A stretch of DNA of 64,000 nucleotides from JAFGBI01 sp964480725. Its GTDB lineage: Bacteria > Myxococcota_A > Polyangia > Polyangiales > Polyangiaceae. Below, piece by piece: positions 37,190 to 45,712 of this stretch. Location of the stretch: contig CAYZQO010000005.1 of NCBI GenBank assembly GCA_964480725.1, positions 1 through 64,000 on the forward strand. The letters run 5' to 3'. Position numbers and translations under genes: made by a program. Below the pieces are notes generated by a model, which saw only the letters and a list, made by a program, of their open reading frames with translations, had not been told where the DNA came from and did not search any database. The stretch's first letter is position 1, and every line of letters begins with the position of its first letter.

Positions 37190-37440
37190 GCAGCAATCAG
37201 GTTGATTGCTGCGAAGAATCAACGACCTAGGGACCCGCGTCCTCCGGGTCCCACCCAGCCACCGCTGGGTGGGTGAGGGCGTGGGGTACCGAACCGGGAG
37301 CAGATCTCGCCCCAAGCGCCGCTGACGACGCACCCTCACCCCGAGGGGGTGCGTCGTCAGCGGCGCTGTTGCCATTGGCAACCTGCTCGGTGCTCTGGAG
37401 CGGTTCGGAGGGGACTCGCCCGCCGCGCTCCGAACGGCTC
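37190..37440. repeat. Array of six stem-loops
   Basis: Six inverted repeats lie end to end. (1) 37190-37212, 10-bp stem, loop GGT. (2) 37230-37252, 8-bp stem. (3) 37250-37273, 10-bp stem, loop CACC, sharing three bases with 2. (4) 37315-37367, perfect 21-bp stem, 11-base loop. (5) 37368-37382, 6-bp stem, loop ATT. (6) 37398-37440, 12 of 13 pairs. The arms differ from each other, so this is not one repeated element. Confidence 0.9.
37315..37367 (+). terminator. Perfect 21-bp stem, possible terminator or mRNA 3' stabiliser
   Basis: The arms 37315-37335 and 37347-37367 are exactly complementary. It lies 127 bases after the stop of the DAHP synthase fusion. There is no U run, so classical rho-independent termination is uncertain; its symmetry means it could act on either strand. 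Confidence 0.55.
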
Positions 37441-37544
37441 AGCGCCCGGAGGGTTGGCGTGATCAGGACGCGCCCCCATCGGGTATCCTATGGAACCCGT
37501 GTGCCGCGAGACGCGCTGGCTGCCGCGAGCCCGGGAAAGCTCCG

Positions 37545-38807
37545 ATGAGAACGCATCTACTGGTTTCGTGCGCGACGACGCTGCTGCTCGCCGGCCTGGT
37601 CGGGGGTTGCGGTGACGAGTCGGAAACAAGCGCCCGCGGCGCGGGGGGAGCCAGCACCGGCGGCGCGACCCCAGGCACCGGCGGCGCGACCCCAGGCACC
37701 GGCGGCGCGACCCCGGGCACCGGCGGCGCTACCACCGGCGGAAGCGCCCCAGCCACCGGCGGTCTGCTCCCAGCGACTGGCGGCGCGACCCCGGGCACCG
37801 GCGGCGCGACCCCGGGGACGGGCGGTGCGACTCCGGGCACCGGCGGCCTGCTCCCGGCGACCGGCGGGGCCCCTACCGGCGGCAGCGCCCCGGCCACCGG
37901 CGGCCTGCTCCCGGCAACGGGCGGGGCCCCTACCGGCGGCAGCGCCCCGGCCACCGGCGGTTTGCTCCCGGCAACGGGCGGCGTTCCCACCGGCGGCAGT
38001 TCTCCTGCCTCGGGCGGAGACGCGACCGGCGGCAGCCCGCCCGCTACCGGCGGCTCGGGGCCGAGCACCCCCTCGAGCGGCTGCTCGAGCACGGCGGCCG
38101 CCCCCACTGGCTCGGCCATCGACGCCACGCTCACCGTGGGCGGGCTCACGCGCACCTACCGCCTCAGCGTGCCCACGGACGCCGCCGCGGGCGAGCCGCT
38201 GCCTCTCGTCTTCGCCCTCAACGGCGTCGGCGGCGACGGCAAGGGAGCGCAGTCGGCCTTCCGCCTCGAGACGAACCACCGCGCGATCTTCGTTTACCCC
38301 GACTCGATCCTGGACGAGAGCCTCGGCTCCGTCGCCTGGGACTTCGATCGGGACGGCCACGATTTTCCGTTCTTCGACGCGATGATCGACGAGCTGTCGA
38401 GCACCTACTGCGTTGACACCGATCGCATCGTCGTGCTCGGCGTGAGCTCCGGCGCCATCATGGCGAACCGGCTCGGCTGCCTCCGCGGCGACGTCTTTCG
38501 CGCCATCGCCCCGGCCTCGGGCATGAGCTGGCAGGACTCTTGCACGGGCGACGTGGCGGTGATGGTGATCTGCGGCGCTACGGACTCGTATAACCCCTGC
38601 GAGACGGACGCCCAGGGCGAGATCGACCTCTGGACCCGCGAGAACGGCTGCGACGCCACGACCACGACGAGCCCGCTGTCCGACCTCTGCGTCGAGTATC
38701 AGGGCTGCTCCGCCGGCAACCCGGTCCTGCTCTGCACCCACCCCGGCGGCCACATGTGGCCCCCCGAGGCCAGCGACTTCGCCTGGGATTTCTTCCTGGG
38801 CCTGTGA
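37545..38807 (+). CDS. Esterase/polyhydroxybutyrate-depolymerase-like lipoprotein
   Basis: 420 residues. Lipobox LVGGC (Cys about 22), then a 145-residue linker built from TGGATPG and TGGLLPA repeats. The catalytic part (about 185-420) is an alpha/beta hydrolase of the LpqC/PHB depolymerase/feruloyl esterase group: LVFALNGVGGDG, the nucleophile elbow GVSSGAIMAN, acid in GATDSYNPC and the His in HPGGHMWP. Probably surface-anchored and acting on a plant or polyester substrate; feruloyl esterase would fit the xylan enzymes at 52-58 kb. The exact substrate cannot be told. Confidence 0.85.
   Translation: MRTHLLVSCATTLLLAGLVGGCGDESETSARGAGGASTGGATPGTGGATPGTGGATPGTGGATTGGSAPATGGLLPATGGATPGTGGATPGTGGATPGTGGLLPATGGAPTGGSAPATGGLLPATGGAPTGGSAPATGGLLPATGGVPTGGSSPASGGDATGGSPPATGGSGPSTPSSGCSSTAAAPTGSAIDATLTVGGLTRTYRLSVPTDAAAGEPLPLVFALNGVGGDGKGAQSAFRLETNHRAIFVYPDSILDESLGSVAWDFDRDGHDFPFFDAMIDELSSTYCVDTDRIVVLGVSSGAIMANRLGCLRGDVFRAIAPASGMSWQDSCTGDVAVMVICGATDSYNPCETDAQGEIDLWTRENGCDATTTTSPLSDLCVEYQGCSAGNPVLLCTHPGGHMWPPEASDFAWDFFLGL
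37640..38065. repeat. Tandem repeat array (TGGATPG / TGGLLPA units)
   Basis: About 20 degenerate 21-base and related units rich in ACCGGCGGC. Blocks around 37860-37980 are almost identical copies of about 60 bases, so the array is expanding. Confidence 0.9.
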
Positions 38808-38888
38808 CGGCGCCCGGCGCCGCCGCCCGGAGGTCGCCACGACGCCCGCGCGGACGCGGTCGCTGCCACCGCTGCCCCGATCGCCGCG

Positions 38889-39353
38889 CTAATCGACGAT
38901 CTCGATGAGCTCGATCTCGAACTCGAGCGGCGAGTTCGGCGGGATCTTGGGCGGGCTCCCGACGGCGCCGTAGGCCTTGTCCGCCGGGATGGTGAGCTTG
39001 CGCTTGCCGCCGGGCTTCATGCCAACGACCCCCTCGTCCCACCCCTTGATCACCTCGCCGCGACCGAGCGTGAACGCAAAAGGCTCGTCCCGATCGCGGG
39101 AGCTGTCGAACTTCTGCCCGGTGAGGAGGCGACCCGTGTAGTGCACCTTCACTCGGTCGCCCGTCTTCGCCGCCGCGCCGCTGCCGGGCGCCTGATCCTC
39201 CCGGATGAGTTCGGTCACCACGGGGGGTTTGACGCTGGGCTCCGTGGGCGCGCTCTTCCAGGCGTCGGCCCCCGGCTCCGGGACCCGACGGCCGCAGGCC
39301 ATCAGCAAGATCCCGGCGGCGACCAAGACTACGCTCGTTCGTTCACTCCGCAT
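38889..39353 (-). CDS. FKBP-type peptidyl-prolyl isomerase lipoprotein
   Basis: 154 residues. Lipobox LLMAC (Cys about 20), a short linker, then one FKBP domain (about 50-154): VKVHYTGRLLTGQKFDSSRDRDEPFAFTLG, VIKGWDEGVVGMKPGGKRKLTIP and GSPPKIPPNSPLEFEIELIEI. All active-site aromatic positions typical of FKBP are present. It assists folding of exported proteins. Its start lies eleven bases inside the upstream TerB-like gene, so the two are co-transcribed. Confidence 0.93.
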   Translation of the reverse strand: MRSERTSVVLVAAGILLMACGRRVPEPGADAWKSAPTEPSVKPPVVTELIREDQAPGSGAAAKTGDRVKVHYTGRLLTGQKFDSSRDRDEPFAFTLGRGEVIKGWDEGVVGMKPGGKRKLTIPADKAYGAVGSPPKIPPNSPLEFEIELIEIVD

Positions 39354-39744
39354 CGTCCAGCACCTTCGATCCGAGTTCCAGCGCCCCGTCCCTGGCGCCC
39401 TCGATGATGGCGGCCGTGTCGTCGGCCCCGAGATCGAGCATCTGCACCAACTTCTCGAGGATGGCCTTCTCACTCGCCGTCTGCACGCCATCGGCGTGGG
39501 TCAGCAGGGCAGCGTTGGCGAGCAGCAGCTCGCGATCCTCGCGGTCGAGCGCCGCGAGCGGGATGTCGGCCAGCAGCGTGCGCCGCTGGTTCGCGAAGTC
39601 GAGCACCTCGCGCTCCTCGGCCACGGTGGCGTCGAAGGCGCCGAGGAGCCCCTCGATCACGCTCTTCTCCGGTGCGGCGACGGTGCCGTCCGCCCAGGCC
39701 ACGACGACGAGCGATTTGAGGACGTTCATCTCGTTCGGGGTCAT
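39343..39744 (-). CDS. TerB-like (tellurite-resistance fold) protein
   Basis: 133 residues. NVLKSLVVVAWADGTVAAPEKSVIEGLL (about 6-33) and LLANAALLTHADGVQTASEKAILEKL (about 75-100) are the two acidic metal-binding hairpins of the TerB/DjlA-N fold. Cytoplasmic. It precedes and overlaps the FKBP gene. Family role unclear outside the ter operon. Confidence 0.85.
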   Translation of the reverse strand: MTPNEMNVLKSLVVVAWADGTVAAPEKSVIEGLLGAFDATVAEEREVLDFANQRRTLLADIPLAALDREDRELLLANAALLTHADGVQTASEKAILEKLVQMLDLGADDTAAIIEGARDGALELGSKVLDDAE

Positions 39745-39951
39745 CGCCTCGGCATATAACACGGCGCGCTCGCCTCCCGACCCCCGTCCGGCGGGCCGCG
39801 GCGCGGGCCAGACCTTGGCCGGCCGGGTCCACGCCCCCCGGACGACCCTGGGCGGGTACCGCTGCAATTACGAGCAGTTGTCCCTGGCCGGCGGGACGGA
39901 TAGCGGTCGTACCGTTCCGATCTGGAGCGCGTCTGTTGCTAGACTGCCGCC

Positions 39952-40554
39952 ATGGACCGTTTCGGGCGCTTCGACGCCGCCTACTACCGGCGCTTCTACG
40001 AGGACCCGGAAACCCGCGTGTACGACGAGGTGGGTCACGCGGCGCTGGCCCAGTTCCTCTTCGGCTTCGCAACCTGGAACCAGCTCACTATCGAGAGCGT
40101 CCTCGACATCGGCGCCGGCGTGGGGCACTGGCAGCGCTGGCTCACCGCCAATGCGCCGTCCGTGCGCTACACGGGGACCGAGGTGTCCAAGGCGATGTGC
40201 AAGCGCTTTGGCTGGCAGGAGCGGGACATCGCCCGCTGGCGCGACCGGAAGAAGTACGACCTCATCCTCTGTCAGGGTGTCCTGCAGTACCTCCCCGACC
40301 CCGACGTCGCCCCGGCGGTGGCCAACATCGCGGCCATGGCCAAGGGCTTGGTCTACTTCGAGATCACGACGCGCGCCGATCTCCGGGAGCACTGCGACCT
40401 CGAGCGCACGGATACGGACGTCCACGTCCGCAACGGCTCCTACTACCGAGGGATCCTCCTCAAGCACCTGATCAACGTCGGCGCTGGCCTCTGGTGGCCC
40501 AAGGATCGGCCGGCGCCATTCTACGAGCTCGAGGTCGGGCAAGGGAGCGCCTGA
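39952..40554 (+). CDS. Class I SAM-dependent methyltransferase
   Basis: 200 residues. Motif I is VLDIGAGVGHWQRW (about 49-62), followed by YTGTEVSKAMC and DLILCQGVLQYLPD (motif IV region). The C-terminal half (HVRNGSYYRGILLKHLINVGAGLWW) is not diagnostic. Small-molecule or protein substrate unknown. TAGACT eight bases before the ATG region (39938) could be a -10 box. Confidence 0.88.
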   Translation: MDRFGRFDAAYYRRFYEDPETRVYDEVGHAALAQFLFGFATWNQLTIESVLDIGAGVGHWQRWLTANAPSVRYTGTEVSKAMCKRFGWQERDIARWRDRKKYDLILCQGVLQYLPDPDVAPAVANIAAMAKGLVYFEITTRADLREHCDLERTDTDVHVRNGSYYRGILLKHLINVGAGLWWPKDRPAPFYELEVGQGSA

Positions 40555-40578
40555 CCAGGTAGGGCGTGGGGAGTCTCC

Positions 40579-40860
40579 ATGGCAACGGAAGCGAAGCGAT
40601 ACGTCCGACCGCTCATCTCGACGCTGATCGTCAGCGCCTCGATCGCGGGTCTGTTCAACGTGTGGAGCGACGACGCCGACCTCAGGCGACGGGCGAGTGC
40701 GATCGCCTGCGGGGATGACGAACCGCGGACGCCGTCGCAGGGGGCGCGCTACCCTATCCTGCAGCGCTACGGGTTCCAGTGCGGCTCCGCGACCGTCCAG
40801 GTGACCTGCACCCGCGCCGCTTATCTGGTCGGCCCCTACAGCTGCGTGAAGGACCGCTGA
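40579..40860 (+). CDS. Small membrane or secreted protein of unknown function
   Basis: 93 residues. The N terminus has one hydrophobic segment (LISTLIVSASIAGLFNVW, about 12-29) that could be a membrane anchor or signal peptide. The remainder holds four cysteines (ACG, QCGS, VTCTRA, YSCVKD). No family is recognised. It follows the methyltransferase by 24 bases and is convergent with the MsrBA gene, ending 18 bases from it. Confidence 0.62.
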   Translation: MATEAKRYVRPLISTLIVSASIAGLFNVWSDDADLRRRASAIACGDDEPRTPSQGARYPILQRYGFQCGSATVQVTCTRAAYLVGPYSCVKDR

Positions 40861-40878
40861 AGCGCGCGCGCCACCGGC

Positions 40879-42081
40879 TCAATCTCGGAGGTAGTGGCAG
40901 GAGTACCCACCGGGGTTCCGCTGGAGGTAGTCCTGATGGTACCCCTCGGCGGGGGTGAACGGCCCGGCGTCGGTGATCTGGGTGACGACGGGGCGCGGCC
41001 AGCGCCCGCTCGCGTCGACGCGCGCCCGGACTGCCTCGGCGACGCGCCGTTGCTCCGCATCCAGCGCGAAGATCGCCGAGCGGTACTGCGAGCCGCGGTC
41101 GTTGCCCTGCCGGTCCTCGGTGGTCGGATCGTGCATGCGGAAGAACCACTCCTCGAGCAGGGTCACGTAGGCGAGCCGGGCTGGATCGAAGGTGATCCTC
41201 ACCGCCTCGGCGTGCCCCGTGCGCCCGGTCTTCACCGCGTCGTAGGTGGGCGCGGGAGCGCTGCCGCCCGTGTAGCCCACCTCGGTGTCGACGACCCCCG
41301 GGATCGCGCGCAGGATCTCCTCCATCCCCCAGAAGCACCCGCCGGCAAGGATCGCCGTGGCGAGCGTCGGCGCACAGGCGGGCTCCTCACCCGAGGCCGA
41401 GCGCCCGGAGGTCGGCTCGGCGCAAGCGTTTTTTCGGTCCACGATCGGCGCCGCCTCCGGTCCGGCGAAGCGCGCGGCGTAATCGCCGTAGCCCTCCGCC
41501 GCGAGCCGCGCGACGGGGATGAAGCGCAGCGCGGCGGAGTTGATACAGTAGCGCCGTCCCAGCGGGGCCGGCCCGTCGTCGAAGACGTGGCCGAGGTGCG
41601 AGCCCCCCGCGCGGGATCGTGCCTCCGTCCGCTCCATGCCGTGCGAGCGGTCCACGTGCTCCGTGACCCTTCCGGCCTCGACGGGGCGCGTGAAGCTCGG
41701 CCAGCCCGTCCCCGAGTCGAACTTGTCCCGGGAGCTGAAGAGCGGCTCGCCGGTAACGACGTCCACGAACAAGCCCGCCTCGTGATGATCGAAAAAGGCG
41801 TTTTGGAACGGCGGCTCCGTGGCGCCGCGCTGCGTCACCTCGTAGGCGACCGGCGAGAGGCGCCGCCGGAGCTCCGCGTCGGGAGGCTTCGAGTAGCTTC
41901 GCTGCATGGTGGCTCCGCTTCGGTCGGGCGACGCCGAGACGCCGCCGGGGTCGGTCAGCCCCGGCCGGGGCTGCGGGCCGTGACCGTCCGGAGCCCGCTG
42001 GCAGGAAGACCCGAGCAGCAGGAGTGCCACGAGGATGACGAGTTCCTCGCCCGGGATCGGGCGACGCCGATGACCGACCAT
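40879..42081 (-). CDS. MsrB-MsrA fusion, methionine sulfoxide reductase lipoprotein
   Basis: 400 residues. Lipobox GSSC (Cys about 27). MsrB comes first (about 60-210) with SRDKFDSGTGWPSF, GGSHLGHVFDDGP and the catalytic Cys in RYCINSAALRF. The two CxxC zinc pairs common in MsrB are absent (VDVVTGEP in place of VCVVCGEP-type). MsrA follows (about 245-400) with the active site GGCFWGMEE and GYTGG. The anchor implies repair of oxidised methionines in the envelope. GGGGGG precedes ATG 42081. It lies 86 bases after the hydrogenase protease gene, same strand. Confidence 0.92.
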   Translation of the reverse strand: MVGHRRRPIPGEELVILVALLLLGSSCQRAPDGHGPQPRPGLTDPGGVSASPDRSGATMQRSYSKPPDAELRRRLSPVAYEVTQRGATEPPFQNAFFDHHEAGLFVDVVTGEPLFSSRDKFDSGTGWPSFTRPVEAGRVTEHVDRSHGMERTEARSRAGGSHLGHVFDDGPAPLGRRYCINSAALRFIPVARLAAEGYGDYAARFAGPEAAPIVDRKNACAEPTSGRSASGEEPACAPTLATAILAGGCFWGMEEILRAIPGVVDTEVGYTGGSAPAPTYDAVKTGRTGHAEAVRITFDPARLAYVTLLEEWFFRMHDPTTEDRQGNDRGSQYRSAIFALDAEQRRVAEAVRARVDASGRWPRPVVTQITDAGPFTPAEGYHQDYLQRNPGGYSCHYLRD

Positions 42082-42167
42082 GGTGATGTCCCCCCAACCT
42101 GGGGCCCTACCCGCGGCACCGGAAGGGGGTCGCCGGCGCCCGGCCGGGCGGAACCACAGGAAGCCGG

Positions 42168-42689
42168 TCACGGGCGTTGCGGTTGCCCCGGCGGCTCATC
42201 CGCAGCCGCTCCGGCCCGCCCCCCGCGCGCCGCCGCCTCGCCGAGGATTTCGAGGACCATGGAGATGGCCAGGGGCACCGCCGCCTCCACCGGCGGGCTG
42301 AGCGCGATCCCGAAGCGGTCGATCACCGCCGCCTCGATCCCCACCAGGGTCACAGGCGGGGTCCCCGCGTCGGGCGCGAGGCGAGCGGCGAGCCGCATCA
42401 GATCGGGCAGCCCGAGGGAGTGGCAGCAGTAGGGGGTGGTCGCGAGCGACGCGACCTCGGCGAGGGAGAGCCGCCGCACGCTCCCCGGGCGCTCGCCGGT
42501 GCTCGTCGCATCCACGAAGATCAACGACTCTGCGCCGAGGACGAGGTCGAGCAGGTCGAGGCTGACGGCCGCCATCAGGTCGACCGCGACGCCCGCCGGT
42601 AGCGGTCGCCGCGCGAGTTCCCGCCCGACTCGGAGGCCGACTCCGTCGTCACCGGCGAGCTCGTTCCCGAGACAGATGATCCGACGCAC
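42168..42689 (-). CDS. [NiFe] hydrogenase maturation endopeptidase
   Basis: 173 residues. The family opening IICLGNELAGDDGVGLRV gives the first nickel-sensing acidic residue, LIFVDATSTGERPGSV the second, and CHSLGLPDLM the His. It cleaves the C-terminal tail of the large subunit after the nickel centre is built; the large subunit in this operon has a 24-residue tail beyond its last ligand. GTG at 42689 is preceded by GGGAG. It lies 31 bases after the coiled-coil gene. Confidence 0.9.
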   Translation of the reverse strand: MRRIICLGNELAGDDGVGLRVGRELARRPLPAGVAVDLMAAVSLDLLDLVLGAESLIFVDATSTGERPGSVRRLSLAEVASLATTPYCCHSLGLPDLMRLAARLAPDAGTPPVTLVGIEAAVIDRFGIALSPPVEAAVPLAISMVLEILGEAAARGGRAGAAADEPPGQPQRP

Positions 42690-42720
42690 TCGAGGCTCCC
42701 GCGCGACGCCGATGTCACGC

Positions 42721-44658
42721 TCAACCGGCGACGCCGGGCTCCGCGTCGGGCTGCCCCAGCGCGCGCAACACCGCGGTGATGACCCGGTCGAGCTGCCCCG
42801 CCGGGGGCACGCCGGTCCCCAGCGTCGCGAGCGCCATCGGGTCACCGTGACAGTCGAACAGGCGACAGCTGACGACAAGGGCGTTTCGGTCGCGGAAGGT
42901 CACGTCGGTCACCTCCGCGAGGGGCAGGATCTGCACCGCCTGCGCCGCCAGGCGCCCCGCCAGGCCGGTGACCGCGGCGAGCCCCTCCTGAACCTCGGGT
43001 TCACCGGCCGCAGCCACCTGCAGCCCGTGCCCGTCCGCCAGCGTGACGCACCGGACCGTTGGGGACGCGGCGAGTTCGGCGAGCTCCGCCGCGGTGCTGA
43101 CCGGGCCCGCCCCCAGCGCGCCCTCGGACGGGGGTGCCGCCCGCGAGGCTGCCGGACGCTCACCCAGCGCGAACAGCCGCGCCTCGAGGGCAACGATCTG
43201 CTGGCGGAGCTCCGGCGTCTCGGCAACCTCGAGCGTGAGCTCGTCGACCCGATCCCGCAGGGTAGCGTTCTCGGCCTCGAACCGGTCGGCAGCGGCCGCC
43301 CGCGGTTCGAGCTGAGTGATTTGTAGGCGCAGCTCCCGGGTTTCTTCCCGCCCCGCGGTGGCGGTCGCGCTCCGCAGCAGGGACACCTCCCGCTCGAGCT
43401 CCCCCAGGCGGGCTGGTGCCGGGATCGAGGGGGGGATGCTGCGTAGATCCACGAGCTCGGCTTGGAGCTGGGCCGCGCGTTCCGAGGTGCGCTTCGCCTC
43501 CTCCTGCGCCCGACGCACGTAGGCGGCGGCGCCCGCCTGCCGCGCCTCGAGGTCCTCCCGCTCACTCACCGCCTCGTTGAGTCGCTGCTGCAGCGCAACG
43601 AGGTCGTCGGCGAGGCGCCGTGCCTCCGCCCGCCGCGTCTCGAGCTCGGCCGTGAGCTCGCCCCGAGCACGGCGCAGGCTCTCGAGCTCCTCCAGCTCCC
43701 GCCGGCGCGCCGCGCGCTCGGCTTCGACGACTGCGGCCGCGCCCGCCTCCGGCTGCGCGGGGGCCCGAGCGGCTCGCGGCGCGATCGCCGCGACCTCGAG
43801 CTCCTGGCAGCGGGCCTGCAGGCGTGCCAGCTCCGCGAGCAGCTCCGCGTTCGGAGAGGACGCCGGCGCTACCTCGCGGGCGCCGAGCTCGCGCTCGAGC
43901 GCGCGGATCCGCTCGTCCCGCCGGGACTGCTCCGCCTCCAGCGCCTCGATGCGACCGCTGCGGCGGGCGAGCTCCGCGTCCCGCAGCGCGCTCTGCTCGA
44001 CCTTTGCCTTCGCACCCGCGTCTTGCTTGGTGCGCGCCGACCGCTCGGCCATCAGCTCCTGCCGCGCCTTCTGTAGCTCCTGACGGACCTGCAGCAGCTC
44101 GTGCTGGGCCTTCGACGGCTCGGCCCGCACCTTGTGGAGCTCCTGCTGGACGTTCTGCAGCTCCTGCCGCGCCTTCTGCTGGTCGCGCTGGGCCTTCTGC
44201 AGCTCCTGCTCCAGCCGCTCCAGCGGCTCGCGCGGCCCCGCCCCGGCACGGCCCGGGGCCGCTGCCGTGGCCCGCTCCGCGCGATCGGCCCTCGCCCCCT
44301 GCGCCCGCGCGGCCCCCTCGAGGTCGGCAAGCTGCCCGCGGAGCCCGCCGACCTCCGCGGAGTGCGCCCGGGCCTCCGCCTCGAGCGCCTGCACGCGGAC
44401 CGCCGTGGCCGTCGCCCGCGCCCGTTCTTGAGCGAGCGCGTCCTCCGCCTCGCGACAACGCTCGCCCGCGCTGGCAAGCTCACCCTCGAGCGTCTGTAAG
44501 CGCGCCTCCAACTCCGAGCGCCGCTCGGCCGCCTCGCGCTCGCTCTGCGCGCCGCGACCGAGCGACCGCAACCGCCCGGCGCTGTACCCGGCGCCGAAGA
44601 ACGCCACCGAGCCGGTGGTGCTGAGGACGACCATGGCAACCAGGGGATTGTCGAACAT
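42721..44658 (-). CDS. Membrane-anchored coiled-coil protein with C-terminal Roadblock/LC7-like domain
   Basis: 645 residues. One N-terminal membrane helix (AMVVLSTTGSVAFFGAGYSAG, about 8-28). Residues about 35-500 are coiled coil with heptad runs of Leu/Glu/Arg/Gln, including repeated ELQKARQEL/ELQNVQQEL units. The last 120 residues (VRCVTLADGHGLQVAAAG, NALVVSCRLFD) resemble a Roadblock/LC7 fold like the small protein encoded two genes upstream. It lies eight bases after the OmpA-like gene. I suggest a scaffold tethering Roadblock partners at the inner membrane near the hydrogenase; there is no characterised relative that I know of. Confidence 0.8.
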   Translation of the reverse strand: MFDNPLVAMVVLSTTGSVAFFGAGYSAGRLRSLGRGAQSEREAAERRSELEARLQTLEGELASAGERCREAEDALAQERARATATAVRVQALEAEARAHSAEVGGLRGQLADLEGAARAQGARADRAERATAAAPGRAGAGPREPLERLEQELQKAQRDQQKARQELQNVQQELHKVRAEPSKAQHELLQVRQELQKARQELMAERSARTKQDAGAKAKVEQSALRDAELARRSGRIEALEAEQSRRDERIRALERELGAREVAPASSPNAELLAELARLQARCQELEVAAIAPRAARAPAQPEAGAAAVVEAERAARRRELEELESLRRARGELTAELETRRAEARRLADDLVALQQRLNEAVSEREDLEARQAGAAAYVRRAQEEAKRTSERAAQLQAELVDLRSIPPSIPAPARLGELEREVSLLRSATATAGREETRELRLQITQLEPRAAAADRFEAENATLRDRVDELTLEVAETPELRQQIVALEARLFALGERPAASRAAPPSEGALGAGPVSTAAELAELAASPTVRCVTLADGHGLQVAAAGEPEVQEGLAAVTGLAGRLAAQAVQILPLAEVTDVTFRDRNALVVSCRLFDCHGDPMALATLGTGVPPAGQLDRVITAVLRALGQPDAEPGVAG

Positions 44659-44666
44659 GGCCTCTC

Positions 44667-45323
44667 CTACTCGAGGAATACGTCCACCGTGCGGGTCTCG
44701 CCCGCGGCCCCATCGCTCGGCGCTGCTGCTACCGGCGCCACCTCCACCGCCAGCCGCTCCGCCGGGATCCCGAGGGTCACCATGAACTCCCGTACCCCTT
44801 CCGCGCGGCGCCGCGCTAGCGACTCCGCCGCCGCCCCGTCGGACTCCGGATCGCCGCGCCCAACCAGGCGGGTCCGCCGCTCGGGCTCACCCTTCAGGCG
44901 CCGCACCAGATCGAAGATCGCCGTCCGCGTGCCCGGCTCGAAGTTCGGTGAGCGTGCCGCGAAGGGCAGCCGCACCGCCGGCTCCGTCGACGCGCTCGCC
45001 GTCGCCGAACCCTCCGTAGCGTCCGCGACGGCCGCCGCGTCCGCCGACGTGCGCGCAGTCACCTCGATGACGGTCGACCCGGCGACGCTCGGTACCGGCG
45101 CGGGCGTCAACCCGCTCGCCGGCGAAGATGGGCTCGCCGTGGGGCCGTCCAGAGGCCGCGCGGTCCCGTCAACGTCCGCGTCGACCTCGGCCCCGCGCGC
45201 AGCGCCGGCGCGGTCCCGCACCGCCTGCCCGACCAGGGCGGGGGCGATGACGAGGTTGACCCCAGCCCACGCGGCCATGCCCACCAAGAGGAGGAGCGCC
45301 AACGCGATCCGGTGACCCGTCAT
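44667..45323 (-). CDS. Membrane protein with OmpA-like domain
   Basis: 218 residues. One N-terminal membrane segment (IALALLLLVGMAAWAGVNLVI), a Pro/Ser/Ala linker with acidic residues, and a C-terminal OmpA-like peptidoglycan-binding unit (FEPGTRTAIFDLVRRLKGEPERRTRLVGRGDPE, then SLARRRAEGVREFMVTLGI). It overlaps the Roadblock gene by ATGA and precedes the coiled-coil gene by eight bases. It could link the membrane complex to the cell wall. Confidence 0.8.
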   Translation of the reverse strand: MTGHRIALALLLLVGMAAWAGVNLVIAPALVGQAVRDRAGAARGAEVDADVDGTARPLDGPTASPSSPASGLTPAPVPSVAGSTVIEVTARTSADAAAVADATEGSATASASTEPAVRLPFAARSPNFEPGTRTAIFDLVRRLKGEPERRTRLVGRGDPESDGAAAESLARRRAEGVREFMVTLGIPAERLAVEVAPVAAAPSDGAAGETRTVDVFLE

Positions 45324-45688
45324 AGCGTCTTGACGAGTTCGGCGCAGCGGCGCTTGAGCTCGATGAACACGAGGCCGAGCTTGGCGTCCTTGGTCGTCAG
45401 CACGACGAGGACGGACTCACCGCCCACGGCGTTCAACACCACGTAGCCCTTCTCGCTCCTGACATAGGTCTGCTCCATCGTGGAGCCCATCAGCTCGGTC
45501 GAGATCCGCTCGCCCACGCCCAGCATGGCCGCCGCCATGCCGGAGACGAGCTCCTCGTCGATCTCCGCGGGCAAGACCGACGCGATCACGAACCCGTCGA
45601 TGCTCACCAGCGAAGCCCCGATGATGTCGGGGGAAGCAGACCGCAGTCCGCGCAGTACGTCCTGGATCTTCTCTGTTCTCGACGCCAT
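45320..45688 (-). CDS. Roadblock/LC7 domain protein
   Basis: 122 residues, a single Roadblock domain: DIIGASLVSIDGFVIAS, MAAAMLGVGERISTEL and GYVVLNAVGGESVLVVLTTKDAKLGLVFIEL. In myxobacteria such proteins act with small Ras-like GTPases (MglB with MglA) or as dimers of their own. No GTPase gene is present in the operon. It is 24 bases after the ferredoxin gene. Confidence 0.93.
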   Translation of the reverse strand: MASRTEKIQDVLRGLRSASPDIIGASLVSIDGFVIASVLPAEIDEELVSGMAAAMLGVGERISTELMGSTMEQTYVRSEKGYVVLNAVGGESVLVVLTTKDAKLGLVFIELKRRCAELVKTL

Positions 45689-45712
45689 GTTCTCCTTACC
45701 TCCTACTCTGGG

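Larger units (their letters stand above)
37189..37544. other. Gene-free region holding six stem-loops
   Basis: 356 bases between the fusion gene and the esterase. No credible gene is present. The first 250 bases are filled by consecutive perfect or near-perfect inverted repeats (listed separately). The last 100 bases hold the esterase promoter region; TATCCT at 37484 is the only possible -10 box, without a well-placed -35. Confidence 0.85.

Noticed and set aside
37190..37440. REP/BIME element or integron attC site
   Set aside because: Arms of the six stems are unrelated to each other and no integrase or core site is visible.
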